Assembly (NCBI GenBank): GCA_030141605.1
Contig: JAQGDQ010000386.1
Location: forward strand, 157,401-221,400
Length of the DNA stretch: 64,000 nt
From: Tubiluchus corallicola
Taxonomy: Eukaryota > Priapulida > Priapulimorpha > Priapulimorphida > Tubiluchidae
Direction: 5' to 3'
Below, one piece after another: positions 12,335-24,598 of the stretch. Position 1 is the first letter of the stretch. Every line of letters starts with the position of its first letter. Position numbers and translations under genes: made by a program. The notes below the pieces were generated by a model, which saw only the letters and a list, made by a program, of their open reading frames with translations, ran no database searches and was not told the DNA's origin.

Positions 12335-12363
12335 TGTTCACAGAATATTAAGTACAATAGACA

Positions 12364-15300
12364 CTACACCGTTAGAGTATGCACACTAAAAGTCTCTGTT
12401 TTTTTCACATCATACACTTTTAGTGGTTTAGGTGGCCGTATCTTCCTACCATGGTAGCCAGTTTTACGATGCCACCTCCCGGACCTCGGGCGGACGCCCA
12501 TCCATCGATGGCGATTAGGGGAGCCGATGTGTTTGCTGCCGTGATCCACGTTTGACACCCGGCCCACCACCGCCATGCACTTTTTAGAAACCGACACCTC
12601 CGCCTTGGAGGGCATTTGGAGAACGACGAAGTCGTCCACTTTTCGCAGAACCTTGCAGCTCGTGCCGGCGGCACGGGCGATCTTGCCGCCCTCTCCGGGA
12701 AACCGCTCGATATTGAACACAGATGTGCCAACCGGAAGTGCTCCGAGAGGATAGGAATCACCCTCATAGGCTTTAACTGCAATGAAAAAACTTTGGAATT
12801 AGAGTCAACCTCGGATATAAGGGACAACTCAGGACTGGAAAAAATTGTTGCTTATAGCCCTTCAGCGATGCATATGTATGTGACCGTGGAACCAAGCTGT
12901 TCGAAGGCCGAGTTTGCGAAAAATTGAGGTTAAAAATCGATCAATTTCGGTTTGATCATAGAGTCCCTTATATGCGAGGTAATTTACCTGGGTTTCTATT
13001 ACGCGGGACCTGAAGATATCGTTCCTTATAACCGAAAGTCCCTTATATTCTAGTACCTTACATAAAAAAACATTATGAAAAATCAGGACCGGTGTTGGTG
13101 ATCCCCTAACAGCGAGTGTCCCTCATAAGTGAGTACCTTATACCTGAATTTTGACATACATAAAATATCTGTAGGATAAATTTTTGCACTCAATTCAAAT
13201 TCAGTTTTTTCACTCAGTTTGGTGAACTACAAGCGGAAATCCAGTAATGGACAGTGGGCGTGCTAATCCGCTTTTCTTCAGTTTTATTTGCAGATATATG
13301 ACATTTATCAAAGTATGTTCCAGGACACACTAAATTTAGCATCAGCTATAGACAATAGCAGAGATTTAAAAGATGCAGTCCTTCCCATGGTTCACTAAAC
13401 TGGCAGAAAAAGATTGTTTTAATTTTATATAATAGAGATATTTCAAACAATAGCAGAGATTTAAAAGATGCAGTCCTTCCCATGGTTCAATGAACTGGCA
13501 GAAAAAGATTGTTTTAATTTTATATAATAGAGATATTTCAAACAATAGCAGAGATTTAAAAGATGCAGTCCTTCCCATGGTTCATTAAACTGGCAGAAAA
13601 AGATTGTTTTAATTTTATATAATAGAGATATTTCAAACAATAGCAGAGATTTAAAAGATGCAGTCCTTCCCATGGTTCAATGAACTGGCAGAAAAAGATT
13701 GTTTTAATTTTATATAATAGTGGAGTTCTTATTTAGTTAACACACCACAAGCCAAATGTTTGCCAACCAAATTCAGCATTACCTTTGTTGCATCCACCAT
13801 AACTACAAAATTCGTACTCTTGACCCCAATGGATAAAAGGCTACCAAATACAGCAAAAGGCTAATGAGAGCAATTCTGTGCTTTGTATTGCTACTTAGTG
13901 CAAATTGGCTAAAAAAGATTTGCCATATTGACAACTTCACTGTATACAACAAAGCAATATCGCAAGCTAAACTAAGTTAGTAGACTAACAATTCAATAAC
14001 ATTTTGGTTAGTTGAAAAATTCTACCTGCAATTCTGGGTATGTGTCCGTACGTTCTTACAATGTCTCCAGCTTTCATATTCTCAGAGGCCAGGACGTACC
14101 TCCTTCTATCTCCGCCGGCGACAACGGCAATTCTGGCCGTCCTATTCGGATCATAAGCAATTCTTTGCACCTACAGGCATTAAATTAATTAATAATTGCT
14201 GTCGTCGTCAACATCAACATCACTATAATTAATTACAGACATCGAAAGCATCATCTCGTTAACCGGATCAACAACATCATTACCATTAACATCATCATTA
14301 TTAATATCAAAATCAAAGCTGTCGTCACCATCAACACATTGCACTGGCACTGGACAAAACTAATCTAAATTAATATTTTCTGCTTACAAAAAAAGTTTTT
14401 AATACAAAAAATCTGACCCAAAACGTAGTAGGCAAAAAGATATGGAGACTAGGGGCACCGGTTCGATACTCACTCAATCAGACTTCAATTAACGTACAGA
14501 TTTTCACTGTTTACCTTACTGACAGCCGAACATAGTTGTCACATCTGTTGGTTCAGTAACTCATCTTAGATGGCTATTGTCGATAATGAGCCAGGCTCCA
14601 GTGTCAATGCAAGCAGGGATGTTACCAAAATGAAAATTTTGTTTCGGTTTGCCGATAATTGCACTTTAGGTTGAGTTTCATTTTCGTCGAAAATTGTCAA
14701 GTTTCGTAGCAAAAACTTTTGGTACTTTTCACATGCATTTTTCCGAGGTTTCAGTAGTATTTAACCAGCTTACCTATTTTATGCTAGATGTTAAAAATCG
14801 CTGAAAAATTTTGGTAAAAGAAAACCGGATGATTGTGTAAACATTAGTTCAGAAGAAAGAATGCTCTAAAACACTAAAAGCTACAATAGCTTTTTTTAAA
14901 TCAAAACTTAGATTAAATAGTAATTACATTGGACTCTCAAATTTTGTTAAATTTTCATAGCTTCGCAGGCGATGAATAGACGGCGGTGCCGTGATGACCA
15001 TGATCATGAACTGCAGTGTTAGTTTCTGACGTCACATGACGTAGAGCCAATTTAAGTGACATCATGAGTTTTTGTAGCAACAATTACGGAAACGTGCTTG
15101 ATGCACGAGGGAGATGCCTGCAATTGCACAAACTGTGGTTAGTTTCTGACGTAAGCAATAGCTGTGTTAAGTTACTGTTAAGTAACTTTCTAAGCTAATT
15201 ATTCAAATATAACAAACAAATGCTAACTTTTATAGGAAAGAAAATGTACAATTCGGACAGTAAATTAAAATGAAATTGAGTCTCAACAATCGTCCAGTTT

Positions 15301-18300
15301 TCCCTTAAACTAGTTCAATAAAGCGTAAATATCATTCGTTTAACTTTTTATGCCATTTGTAGCATGCTTTTTACGGCAATGCGGCACATCTTTAGTGCTG
15401 AGAATCGTGAAGCTTTAGGGTCTCCAGGCACCAGGCATAATCAGCCAAAATATCAAAGCGCAGTTTGATTAAAACCAAGTTTAATTTATAATTTATGAAA
15501 TACAGGCAACAAAATATTTAGAAAATAGAGTTTGTCAATTTTTTGAAGCTTCAAGATCTTTAATCGTAAACGTTGTTCTACTTTTTTGGTTAGGATTTTT
15601 TGCCTAGCTACTTCACTAAAGTTTTTATCAGAGCAAATATAACAAACAAATAAAAACAAAGTATTTTATTTGCTCAATTCAGTTCTGATAATAGTTGGTT
15701 TTGCAAAAATGATTTCGGTTCGGTTTCGTTTCGGTTCGCAATTTCAGTTTCGGTAACATCCCAGACTGCAAGCATTCCACGTCTACCGCTTAATGCTTGA
15801 TTCTGGCTCGGAGAATGCTGAAGTCCATGTGAATGCCAGATTCTGGCTCAGGGAATGCTGAAGTCCACAAAAAGCAGAATAGTTGAGTGATCTTTGTGGG
15901 CTCTTAGTGACAGAAGTAAAGCAAAACCAAGCTTAGTGAACATATGGATTAGTGACTTCTTCTGGGTCATTTCGAAGGAAGTAGCAAACATTGAAATGTG
16001 ACTAAAGACACCTCTAATAAATGAACAAAATAACTTTAGTAATGAACTACATACAAGTATTCCAACAACTACTCTTGAATGCTGGTTTTTTTATACCAAA
16101 GTGTATAAAAAAGTTACATATCCAGTAACTACCAACTATTCTCTACCTAGAGCAGCAATTTGCAACCAGTAGGCCATGGACACACTCCAGGGTGTGCCAC
16201 CCAGCCTAATAAAAAATCTTTGCTTCCTCTTTTTTTACCTTTTTTTGTGAATTAGAAGGTGTTGCTTTAAGGGTGGAAATGATACAAAAAACAACATTTG
16301 CTACATCAAAAACATCATTTTAGTACATTTCCTTGTCCTTTATTTAATATTTGTAATAATAGCAAGCACACACCGTGTCCACTCAGCTATTCTGTCCCCT
16401 AATCACAACTTCATAACCATTGTCACTCGTTTTCAATTGTCTTATAATAAATAAGTACATAATGCAATGTAGCATGTTTGTTTTACCACTTCCTCAACAG
16501 GTGGCACACTGGCGTCATCCGAAGCACTTTTGAAAGTATCTATCATGCGATATCTACGCTTGGCCCCGCCTCCTATCCTGTGATTGATGATTCGTCCCGT
16601 GACAGGATCGCGACCGCCCGTTCCCACCATTCTCAATTTCTTTGTCGTATACTTCTCCGGAATTCCACCTACGACGACCCTGCGCGGACACATTCGGCTG
16701 CGGAACTCGTGTAACGGAGGTCGCAACTTCCAAGGTTTGTACCTCTGAAACGAAATGCCTATTTAGTTCAAGTTAGCATTCATATAAGATACAGTAAAAT
16801 TGTAATCATTTCTAGTCATAAATAAAAACAATCACTGGTTGGTTGGCATCCTCCTGTCTCGGAAGACAATGGAGTGTGCGCCAAGAGAGTCAGCTATTGA
16901 TCACATTGATGGAGCTGCAGCGTTGACTGTGGCTGAGCAGTGAGATCCTTGAACGTCTCCAGGGCGCACGCCTGGGCAAGGTGTATGGAGATCCAGAGCT
17001 GCCAGGACAATAGGAACCCCCCTTCCTCGTTGGTGTAGTCCAAAGGAACGTTTGGCACCAGGTTGGCTGCAGGAGCTGCCAGAGTCAGTGAACATGCTGC
17101 ACTGGTCCACCTTCGGGGCTCCACTCCTGATTTGGAAGGTTTACTCCACTACACATGGTCGTTGGGGGTCACTTGACCTACTCCGCCCTCTAGCCGTTGG
17201 CTGCTTGTGCAGCTCCTCTGCCTAGTGTCGAGATACAGTGTGGGCATCCCGCAGACCTACAGCACCTGGTATTCCTAGGTGGTCACCTATACTGATCAGG
17301 CTCTGTGTTGCTTAACTTCATTGATCAGACGAGAACCGGTGTTTTCAACGTGATATGGCCGTAGATAGCCGTCGTCATAATGATTAATAAATAAGTAAGC
17401 TGCGATAAATACATAGATTACTACAATATAAAGATTTATCTATGCGAGTTGCACAATTACTCATGTCCAGGACGATGACACCAAAAATACGCTACACTGT
17501 ATTTAGCATCCGCAAGACTGTATGATTTCGAATCAGAATAAAGATAGCCGCTATTGCAAAGCGAAAAGTGCAACTGCATGCATCTGACAAGCTCATAATT
17601 TTAAATAATTCTTTTTATCCACTGTTTTGCTTAATTCCTGTAAGTAAATTGAAAAGCAAAATGAAGCGAAATTATAAAGGCAAGCAATGAACAATGATGA
17701 TGATATACCTAGAATAATATCGATACGATAACGATGCACCTAGAATAATATCGATACAATAACGATGCACCTAGAATAATATCGATACGTTAACGCCGTA
17801 CCTAGAATAATATCGATACGATAACGACATACCTAGAATAATATCGATACGATGAGGATGTATCTAGAATAATATCGATACGATAAGGATGTACCTAGAA
17901 TAATATCAGTACGTTAACGATGTACCTAGAATAATACCGATACGATAACGATGTACCTAGAATAATATCGATACGATAAGGATGTACCTAGAATAATATC
18001 AGTACGTTAACGATGTACCTAGAATAATACCGATACGATAATGATGTACCTAGAATAATATCGACATGATGTTCGATAATTATTGATACTTATCGGTATG
18101 GGTAACATTCCTACCCCAAGATCACCTGACTGTACTGTACTGTAATGAAGATAGTACCAGCGAAATAGTTTTACAATAGAACATAGTTATGTCATTCATC
18201 ATCTATCTTACTTGTAAAACTTGTGACGTGGAGAAATGTCGCTCTACATTGCGAAGAACTTTAGTGCATGATGCAGGTGAAAGACACAACTGTTTCAACG

Positions 18301-18705
18301 ACTGTATCAAGCCGTACAATGGCTGCACCATGGTTTCAAACTTTCAATTCCCTGAAATGATACAAATTCAACGAACCCACAGTTAGTGAAGCTTTCAAAC
18401 CAAATTTTATTGAAAGAAAAAAATGAAACGGATTTGGGTTTGAGCAAGAAACCTTTGCATTTAAATAAAAATTATCACAGATGCAGAACAGCGAGATTCA
18501 AGAACAGCTTTAACTCATACTGCTTACTTAATTTCCAAACTTAAATTTTGACTCATTTAATTTTAATTAATTCCTTTCATGTATCTTCTAACAGTGTATT
18601 AGTGCTTGTCACTGTATGTTCCACTTTGCTTACTTCTTATAAAATTCTTATATTGCAATTTATGCTGTACTGTAATTCAACCTTTTTGATTGATGATAAA
18701 TAAAC

Positions 18706-18745
<40 letters not shown>

Positions 18746-20426
18746 AAATTTCATTGTTCAGTTTTTCAGGTTAAGATACAGTAAGTTCCTGCTTAACGAC
18801 TCCCTGTTTAGCGACGTTTCGTTTTAATGACACTGATCATTTGATAACTTTCTTCCACTTAACAATGCAAGGTTTCATTTTAACAGTTGTCAAGGTTTCG
18901 TTTTAACGACGCTGAACATTTGACAACTTTCTTTCACTTAACAACACAAGGTTTCATTTTAACCGACGCTGATCATTTGACAACTTTCTTTCACTTAACA
19001 ACGCAAGGTTTCATTTTAACGATGCTGATCATTTGACAACTTTCTTTCAGTTGACAACGCAAGGTTTCGTTTTAACGACGCTGAACACTTGACACCTATC
19101 TTTCACTTAACAACGCAAGGTTTTGCTTTAACGATGCTGATCATTTGACAACTTTCTTTCACTTAACAACGCAAGGTTTCGTTTTAACGACACTGAACAT
19201 TTGACACCTTTCTTTCACTTAACAATGCAAGGTTTCGTTTTAACAATGCTGAACATTTGACACCTTTCTTTCACTTAACAACGCAAGGTTTCGTTTTAAC
19301 AATGCTGAACACTTGACACCTGTCTTTCACTTAACAACGCAAGGTTTTGTTTTAACAACGCTGAACACATGACACCTTTCTTTCACTTAACAACGTAAGG
19401 TTTTATTTTAATGACAATTTTTTACTTTGCTCAAAGCCAATTTTTATTTATCAACAAACTTTTCTATCTAATTTTATGCACAGAAGCAGCACATAATGCA
19501 TTATTGAATTTTAAAAACAGGCTAGTAACATAAACAGTGCAATTATTATACAAGTATATGTTTTTGCTTCCCGGCAGACCACTAAATGTTAGCCCTTTGT
19601 ATTAAAGGAAAACCGGATGATTGTGTAAACATTAGTTCAGAATAATGAATGCTCTAAAATATTGAAAACTACAATAGCCTTTTTTTAAATCAAAGTTTAG
19701 ATTAAATAATAATTACCTTGGATACTCAAATTTCGTTAATTTTCAAAGCTACGCATGGCACAGTGAATCTACTAAGATTGGCAATGGCGCCTTTTTGTCA
19801 AATTCGCATGGCCGATAAAGAGAAGGCGGTACCGTGATAACCATGGTGGCGAACTGAAGTGTTAGTTTCTGACGTCATATGACAAAGAGCCCATTTTGAC
19901 GTAGGGCCAAATGTACTTGACACGCAAGGGAAGATGCCTGCCATTGCACAAACTGTGGTTGTTTCTGACATAAACATGTTCAGCTGTTAACTTTCCAAGG
20001 TAATTATTCATATATAAGAAAATATATATTTCGGACAGTAAATTAAAATGTGATCGAGTCTAAACAATGGTCCAGTTTTCCTTTAAACCCGGAACATACT
20101 TGGCTCCAGACCTGGGAACAAACTTCATGCTAAGAAATTTTGCCTGCAACCTGTAGCTTTATTTTGCTAAGTTTAAATGACAACAGCAAAACAAACCCAA
20201 CTAAATGACCAAGACCATGCTGAATGACGTGCCCTTTCCATTAAATCACTTCTAAGGCAATTTTTCCATTCTTTCTTATTTACGGAATTGCAAAAACACT
20301 TTACAAGTTACAATACACGGTTCTAAACATACCTCACAAGCTAGGAACGCGAATTTGACTGCAAAATTGATTATAGGATCTTCGATTATACAACAGTTTG
20401 CCACACCTGAAAGTATAATATTTCAT
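12364..20426 (-). CDS. MRPL2: Mitochondrial large ribosomal subunit protein uL2m, four-exon model
   Basis: uL2m is a core protein of the mitochondrial large ribosomal subunit near the peptidyl-transferase centre. Exons in transcript order are 20426-20338, 16742-16487, 14170-14026 and 12776-12364. Exon 2 has GGRDPVTGRI and GGGAKRRYRMIDTF, and exon 3 has AYDPNRTARIAVVAGG. Exon 4 holds the C-terminal domain with GRVSNVDHGSKHIG, GVRPRSGRWHRK and GRKIRPPKPLKVYDVKK, all hallmarks of the uL2 family. Introns are GT-AG and phases agree (89+256+145+413 nt = 903 nt, 300 residues; human is about 305). Exons 2-4 are certain. Exon 1 is inferred: it codes a basic, acid-free leader (MKYYTFRCGKLLYNRRS) suited to a mitochondrial targeting sequence. 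The introns carry MITEs, minisatellites and a 5S-derived SINE. Confidence 0.9.
12801..13156 (-). mobile_element. Pogo/Tigger-like MITE, copy 2 (internally deleted)
   Basis: Begins 'gagtcaacctcggatataag' and ends near 'cctgaattttgacatac'. It shares the internal 'gaggttaaaaatcgatcaat' block with the copy at 2373-2932 but lacks about 200 bases. It lies in the third MRPL2 intron, directly behind the splice acceptor. Confidence 0.7.
13352..13722. repeat. Minisatellite, 95-bp unit, four copies
   Basis: The unit 'agagatttaaaagatgcagt' ... 'tttatataatagagatattt' repeats with a 95-bp period and almost no divergence, the changes being single bases such as 'ttcacta'/'ttcaatg'. It lies in the third MRPL2 intron. 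The repeated frames give near-identical 70-residue open frames, which are shadows. Confidence 0.95.
14817..15304 (+). mobile_element. TTAA-flanked MITE (AGGAAAACCGG family), copy 1
   Basis: The terminal inverted repeats are 'aaaagaaaaccggatgattgt' on the left (TTAA decayed) and 'acaatcgtccagttttccc' plus TTAA on the right. The internal 'tgacgtcacatgacgtagag' motif is shared with the copies at 19606, 24599 and 59875. TTAA flanks suggest a piggyBac-type target site, but the termini do not show the usual CCY start, so the superfamily is open. It has no coding capacity. Confidence 0.75.
16839..17364 (-). mobile_element. 5S rRNA-derived SINE, copy 1 (near full length)
   Basis: On the minus strand the element opens with a 5S rRNA-like head (about 17364-17256). 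The head carries the internal promoter region 'ttaagcaacacagagcctga' and a diverged box C. It is followed by a body of about 410 bp and ends 'ggatgccaacc'. The body matches the copies at 59040 and 61762. It lies in the first MRPL2 intron. Protein-like frames inside it (starting MEPRR) are shadows. The flanking duplication is not clear. Confidence 0.85.
17707..18066. repeat. Minisatellite, 31-bp unit, about 11-12 copies
   Basis: The unit 'acctagaataatatcgatac' plus 11 variable bases repeats head to tail. Variants (cgatac, cagtac, ccgatac) recur in the same order at 17880 and 17973, a 93-bp higher-order period of three units. It lies in the first MRPL2 intron. Confidence 0.95.
18560..18746 (+). 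mobile_element. Probable LINE/SINE 3' end with (ATT)n tail
   Basis: An AT-rich 3'-UTR-like stretch ends 'gatgataaataaacttatt' followed by about fourteen ATT units. A polyadenylation-like AATAAA plus simple-repeat tail is typical of non-LTR element 3' ends. No coding part remains. Confidence 0.4.
18778..19420. repeat. 56-bp tandem array grown from a TIR-like end
   Basis: After 'cagtaagttcctgcttaacg', which looks like a pogo/Tigger terminus, the unit 'tttgacaactttctttcact' + 'taacaacgcaaggtttcgtt' + 'ttaacgacgctgaaca' repeats about ten times with moderate divergence. The 'gttttaacgacg' word echoes the terminal sequence itself. No opposite terminus was found. Confidence 0.85.
19606..20082 (+). 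mobile_element. TTAA-flanked MITE (AGGAAAACCGG family), copy 2
   Basis: TTAA lies at 19602-19605 and 20083-20086. The termini are 'aggaaaaccggatgattgtg' and its inverse 'caatggtccagttttcct'. The element is 477 bp, non-coding, and sits in the first MRPL2 intron about 250 bases from the proposed first exon. Confidence 0.85.
20338..20426 (-). CDS. MRPL2: Putative first coding exon of MRPL2 (mitochondrial targeting leader)
   Basis: The exon opens with an ATG and codes 29 residues with six basic and no acidic residues, plus two bases of the next codon. The donor used is TT|GTGAGG, joined to the acceptor TTTCAGAG|GTAC at 16742. This makes the reading continue as ...RVPSLYKPWKLRPP. A second, stronger-looking donor (GAG|GTATGT) lies five bases further, but it would put an in-frame TGA before the junction. 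A TGACGTCA palindrome lies 12 bases upstream of the ATG. The total length then matches the family, which is the main support. Confidence 0.5.
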
Positions 20427-20437
20427 ACTAAGTTAAG

Positions 20438-20445
20438 TGACGTCA
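20438..20445. promoter_or_regulatory. CRE-type palindrome TGACGTCA at the proposed MRPL2 start
   Basis: This is the full CREB/ATF consensus, 12 bases upstream of the proposed start codon. A GGAGGAAACGG stretch (ETS-type GGAA core) lies a little further upstream on the minus strand. Both kinds of site are common at nuclear genes for mitochondrial proteins. Functional use here is inference. Confidence 0.35.
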
Positions 20446-22369
20446 TCTGTCATCCGTTTCCTCCCAAGTTTCAAAAATCTCACCACCCTCTAGTGGCTGC
20501 AAAAAGAACCAACGGAATTGTAATTTATTATCCACTTCAGCATAATTGCTATTTACATTATCACATTACAATTGCTATACATCAATTCAATTGTAGTTAC
20601 AACCATTGTAAAAGAATTATACTAATATGGTTACTGAGTACATAATACTTTAATAGTTTATCAACACGAAATATATGCTGCATGGTGGTCAAGAAGCAAA
20701 GCTTGTGAGATAACCATGAAAAGTGGAGAAAAACTGCTTTTAACTAGCAAGAGAAAGAATTATAGAAAAACAGAGAATAGTAAAGATAAAGTAATAGAGT
20801 AAGATAGAGTAAGAATTAGAAACTATTTAACTCGGTAACAATTATATCTATGAAACCACCATTACTTCATCAATCACCATTTTTTCCAATATGGGTAATC
20901 TCTATTTTGTAATTGGGAATTAACGCTATTTCTACGACGCCCATTACACCCGACCAATTCTCATCCTTCTGAGAATGTGTTTTACTAACAGACTTTTCAA
21001 ACTACTAGCCTGCTACACAAACAAAACTAATATAATAGCTCTGCAGTAAGTCTGAGGCATCAAGTCCTCAACAAAACAATTCTCTTAGTTTTGCTATCAG
21101 CTAGGTGACAATGTGCCAAAAACTAACCAACTGGGGCTACAGTGTTACATCACCTTTCTTCTACACGAGTCTACAAGATTTTTGAAAGTGGCCTGTTCTG
21201 TCGTAACCTTAATACAAAGAGCCAAAAGCACCTACTCAGACCTTCACAAATGCCTTGTCAAAAGCCAAACAACAACAACAACAACAACGATTTCTACTTA
21301 TCGTGTGTTCCAGGGAAATTCATTTTAAATGAGATGAGTGTTAATGGGAAAACTCAGATGCAGCAAGATAGATAATTCCCCAGGAATTATGTAAACAAAC
21401 CTACAGCATCGACCACCAAAGAAACTGCAGTGTTCAACAATTATGAGAACGATCCCAGACCATTTTCTGTTCACTTAAACCAGAAAATTTGTTCAAAACG
21501 AGTAAAAATTTGAACAAAATAATTAAAAACACTAAAAATGGGATCCCACTTATCTAATTCTCTCTGATTAGAAGGTGCAATAAACATACACCTTATTTAT
21601 TAATTTTCCAAAACTGCAAAAAACGGCTTTAAAAGTTACTTGAAAAGTGTAAAATGTGATTCCAAAAGCACAAAAAATAATTCAAAGTGTACTGTACTGT
21701 GTAATTGGGGGAATCTGGTGTTCCCGCGTCTTTAAGCTGGTAAATGATAAAGTTCATGGTTATAAATCCTTCACCAAGCATTGTAAAGTTTTTTTCCATA
21801 ATACTTATTCTGATATTTGCTTACTTGATAATAGTAATGTATACGCACTTTGTTATAGTCGTCATTAATTAAGGTGATCCCTTGTGTGCTTTAATATTGT
21901 TTCATTTCAGGTTATGCATGTTTATACTTCAATCGGTAAAGACCTATAGAGTAGTCAGCTGTCTCTCTATAATGTCTGTACTTACGTCATCACAGTTTCT
22001 TTTCACTTAACACTGTGAGCTCATTGTGCTGTTTGCTACAAAACAGACAATGGGTGATAAACTCAAATTTATAGACACAGCTTTAAAATGATTATAATCT
22101 AGTGATTAAAAAAGTGCATTGAATAAACTCAAACACAAACTCCGTTGCTCAACTTAAAATCAATGTACTATACATATGTTGCAAAACTTTAGTACAAAAT
22201 TCTAAATAATGGGATAGTTTCATGTAAAAAAAAGTGCAACAATTTAGCCTATTAACAAATAACAAAGAAAAATAACAAAATTAACATTTCAGCATAGACT
22301 AATTATGAAATGACTCATACAACAAAACAATACACATGTACTAAATATTATAATCTGTAACACCTATAC

Positions 22370-22473
22370 TATATATATATACTATACTATATACTATACT
22401 ATATGTATACTATAACACCTATACTATATACTATACTATATGTATATATATATATATATATACATATATATAC

Positions 22474-22518
<45 letters not shown>

Positions 22519-22525
22519 CTATATA
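22370..22525. repeat. TA-rich microsatellite
   Basis: Runs of 'tatata' broken by 'ctatactatat' and 'acatgtatat' units. It is simple sequence only. Confidence 0.9.
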
Positions 22526-22754
22526 TACATATTTGCTGTTTTTGCCACAATTTTTCCTAAATCATTTCATGCAGTAAATGACAAATTTAAAATCAAAACC
22601 TACAGACCTGTAGAGCAATAATGGATATCACTTTTAAGCTGCCATCATCTGACAAACAGAGTAAACGGGAATACTATTAGCAATATTGAGTAATCAAAAA
22701 CAACTGCGGGTAATAATCATTATCTACAGTAACTAAAATACTAAAATAACATTT

Positions 22755-23244
22755 AACTCAGCCTCAGGTATAAGGTACTCGCTTATAAGGGACCACCAAC
22801 ACCGGTCCCGATTTTTCGTAACATTTTTCCTATGTAAAAATCTTTGTGTATAAGATACTCGGATATAAGGGACTTTCGGTTATAAGGGACAATATCTTCA
22901 GGTCCCGCGTAATAGAAGCCCTGTTAAATTACCTCGCATATAAGGGACACTATAATCAAAGCAAAATTCATCGATTTTTAACCTCAATTTTTTGCAAACT
23001 CAGCCTTCGAACAGCTCGGTTTCCGTGGTCACATACATCTTGCAAAACTGAAGAAAAACTGAAATACCGTTTGCACCGAATGTGTAGCAACAATCCGTAA
23101 AAATATGGGTAAAAGTACAAAAAATTACAGGTCTAGATACACCCTCAGTCTGACTCAACTTCGGCTATAAGGCACATTGGATATAAGGGATGGTTTTTCT
23201 GGTCCTGAGATGCTGAGGTGTCCCTTATATCTGAGGTTGACTGT
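22755..23244 (+). mobile_element. Pogo/Tigger-like MITE, copy 3
   Basis: Left end 'ctcagcctcaggtataaggt' is degenerate, and the right end 'cttatatctgaggttgactg' followed by TA is intact. Orientation is opposite to the copy at 2373 and the same as that at 63109. It carries the same conserved approximately 80-residue open frame (22846-23100). Confidence 0.75.
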
Positions 23245-23584
23245 AATTATCTGCAGACGCATCATAAAAAATGAATTAATTCACTCAAATGTATAAAAAA
23301 CATTAGCAGATGAGTTAAAAAATGACAAAACTTTGTTGTCGGCATACAAGGTGATAAAAACACTTGATCACAAAGTATAAAGCAAAAACCGAAGGGCCTG
23401 GATTAACCAGATTCTAACCTACCCACTCAGACACTTTGCCTATGATTTATACTATTTCAATACAAAATTAGGCAAGATTAAAAATCATCAAAGAACAACA
23501 TCGTTGGCACATAGTTGTAATAGTATGAGCATTATGAACTAGCTATTATGATTCACTAAATCAGTATAAAACAGTTCTGCAGAT

Positions 23585-23944
23585 TAGGGGTGAGGATCGA
23601 CTGTTTGAATTCGATTCGAACGAGTTTGTTTAGTTCTAATTCGATTCAAACCTAAAATTATAGATTCGAATAATTCGGCACTTCAACCAGATACGTTCTT
23701 TATCAACAAAACGTTTGAAACATCATACAATTAGCGTAATTTAGCTATGATTTCTGTGCGCAATTTTTAGACAAATTATCAGTGGTTTTACTGAAGTCTT
23801 TTAATATGCATGATCTTTGCAAGACTAATTCTGGTTGGCGGTTCGAAACTTTGTTCAAAATGCTTAATTTGAATTCGAAATACTGAAGTTTGGTTCGATT
23901 CGAAAATCACAAATTCGATGTCTGGCAGAGAATGCTCACCCCTA
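23585..23944. mobile_element. hAT-like MITE (TAGGGGTGAG family), copy 1
   Basis: The termini are TAGGGGTGAG and CTCACCCCTA, with subterminal inverted 'gaattcgattcgaac'/'gttcgattcgaa' blocks. The 8 bases on each side, ctgcagat and ctgcactt, agree at six positions, as expected for a decayed hAT 8-bp target duplication. Related copies lie at 56018 and 56418. Confidence 0.7.
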
Positions 23945-23975
23945 CTGCACTTATTTATCTATAAAAGTTTCAAAA

Positions 23976-24008
<33 letters not shown>

Positions 24009-24598
24009 GCACATACAATAATAAAATAAATATATGATAAAAACCATATAATACCTGAGTTATTTGTAAAGCAAAAATTACCTGTAAAAGAAATAAATCT
24101 TTAAATTTATAAGAATCATGTGTCATTATCAAATTAGCTGATCACATTTAAACTGCACTGTGAGTCAGAAAAAATAATCCTGTATTAATTTTGCTAAATA
24201 TTGTTAACATACAGATTTGATATGGCTGATGGCATTATAAAAAATCAGGAAACATTATGCAAATGCCTTGATTTAAATTTCCAGAAAAACGTGACCGTTT
24301 TTAAACTTCATCTAATTTAACTTATGGTCTAAAATACACATTTTAGTGCAAAAATCCAACAATTACTACATGATGTTTCTGTTAATTAAATATTAGTTAG
24401 GACAGCACAGTTAGTGATGATGTCACAATTGAAGAATCTCAACATAGCCCTCATGTCGAATACCTGAAAACTGACATTAAAACCACAGCATTAAAAATCA
24501 CAAAAGCAAGAAATAAAATGTCCATTGTATCAAACGTTAACATAATAAGAAACAGTATTTTTAAACCTGAGCATGATTGGCTTGCTGCAAAGCCTTAA

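Larger units (their letters stand above)
20446..24594. other. Non-coding region with microsatellites and two MITEs
   Basis: No gene is recognised. It contains (TA)n-rich stretches at about 22370-22525 and 23978-24006, a pogo-like MITE and a hAT-like MITE listed separately. Open frames at 20355-20645, 21113-21375 and 21656-21868 have no family signature. Confidence 0.5.

Noticed and set aside
16894-17124. Open frame starting MEPRR, also at 59284 and 61968
   Set aside because: It lies wholly in the body of the 5S-derived SINE; the similarity reflects the repeat, not a protein.
17707-18066. CRISPR array
   Set aside because: Units are contiguous with no unique spacers, in an animal intron.
20333-20406. 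Alternative reading of the MRPL2 exon 1 region as an internal exon (acceptor tactttcag, donor gtatgt)
   Set aside because: It is open and has good splice sites, but the peptide fits no part of uL2m; the leader reading gives the right protein length.
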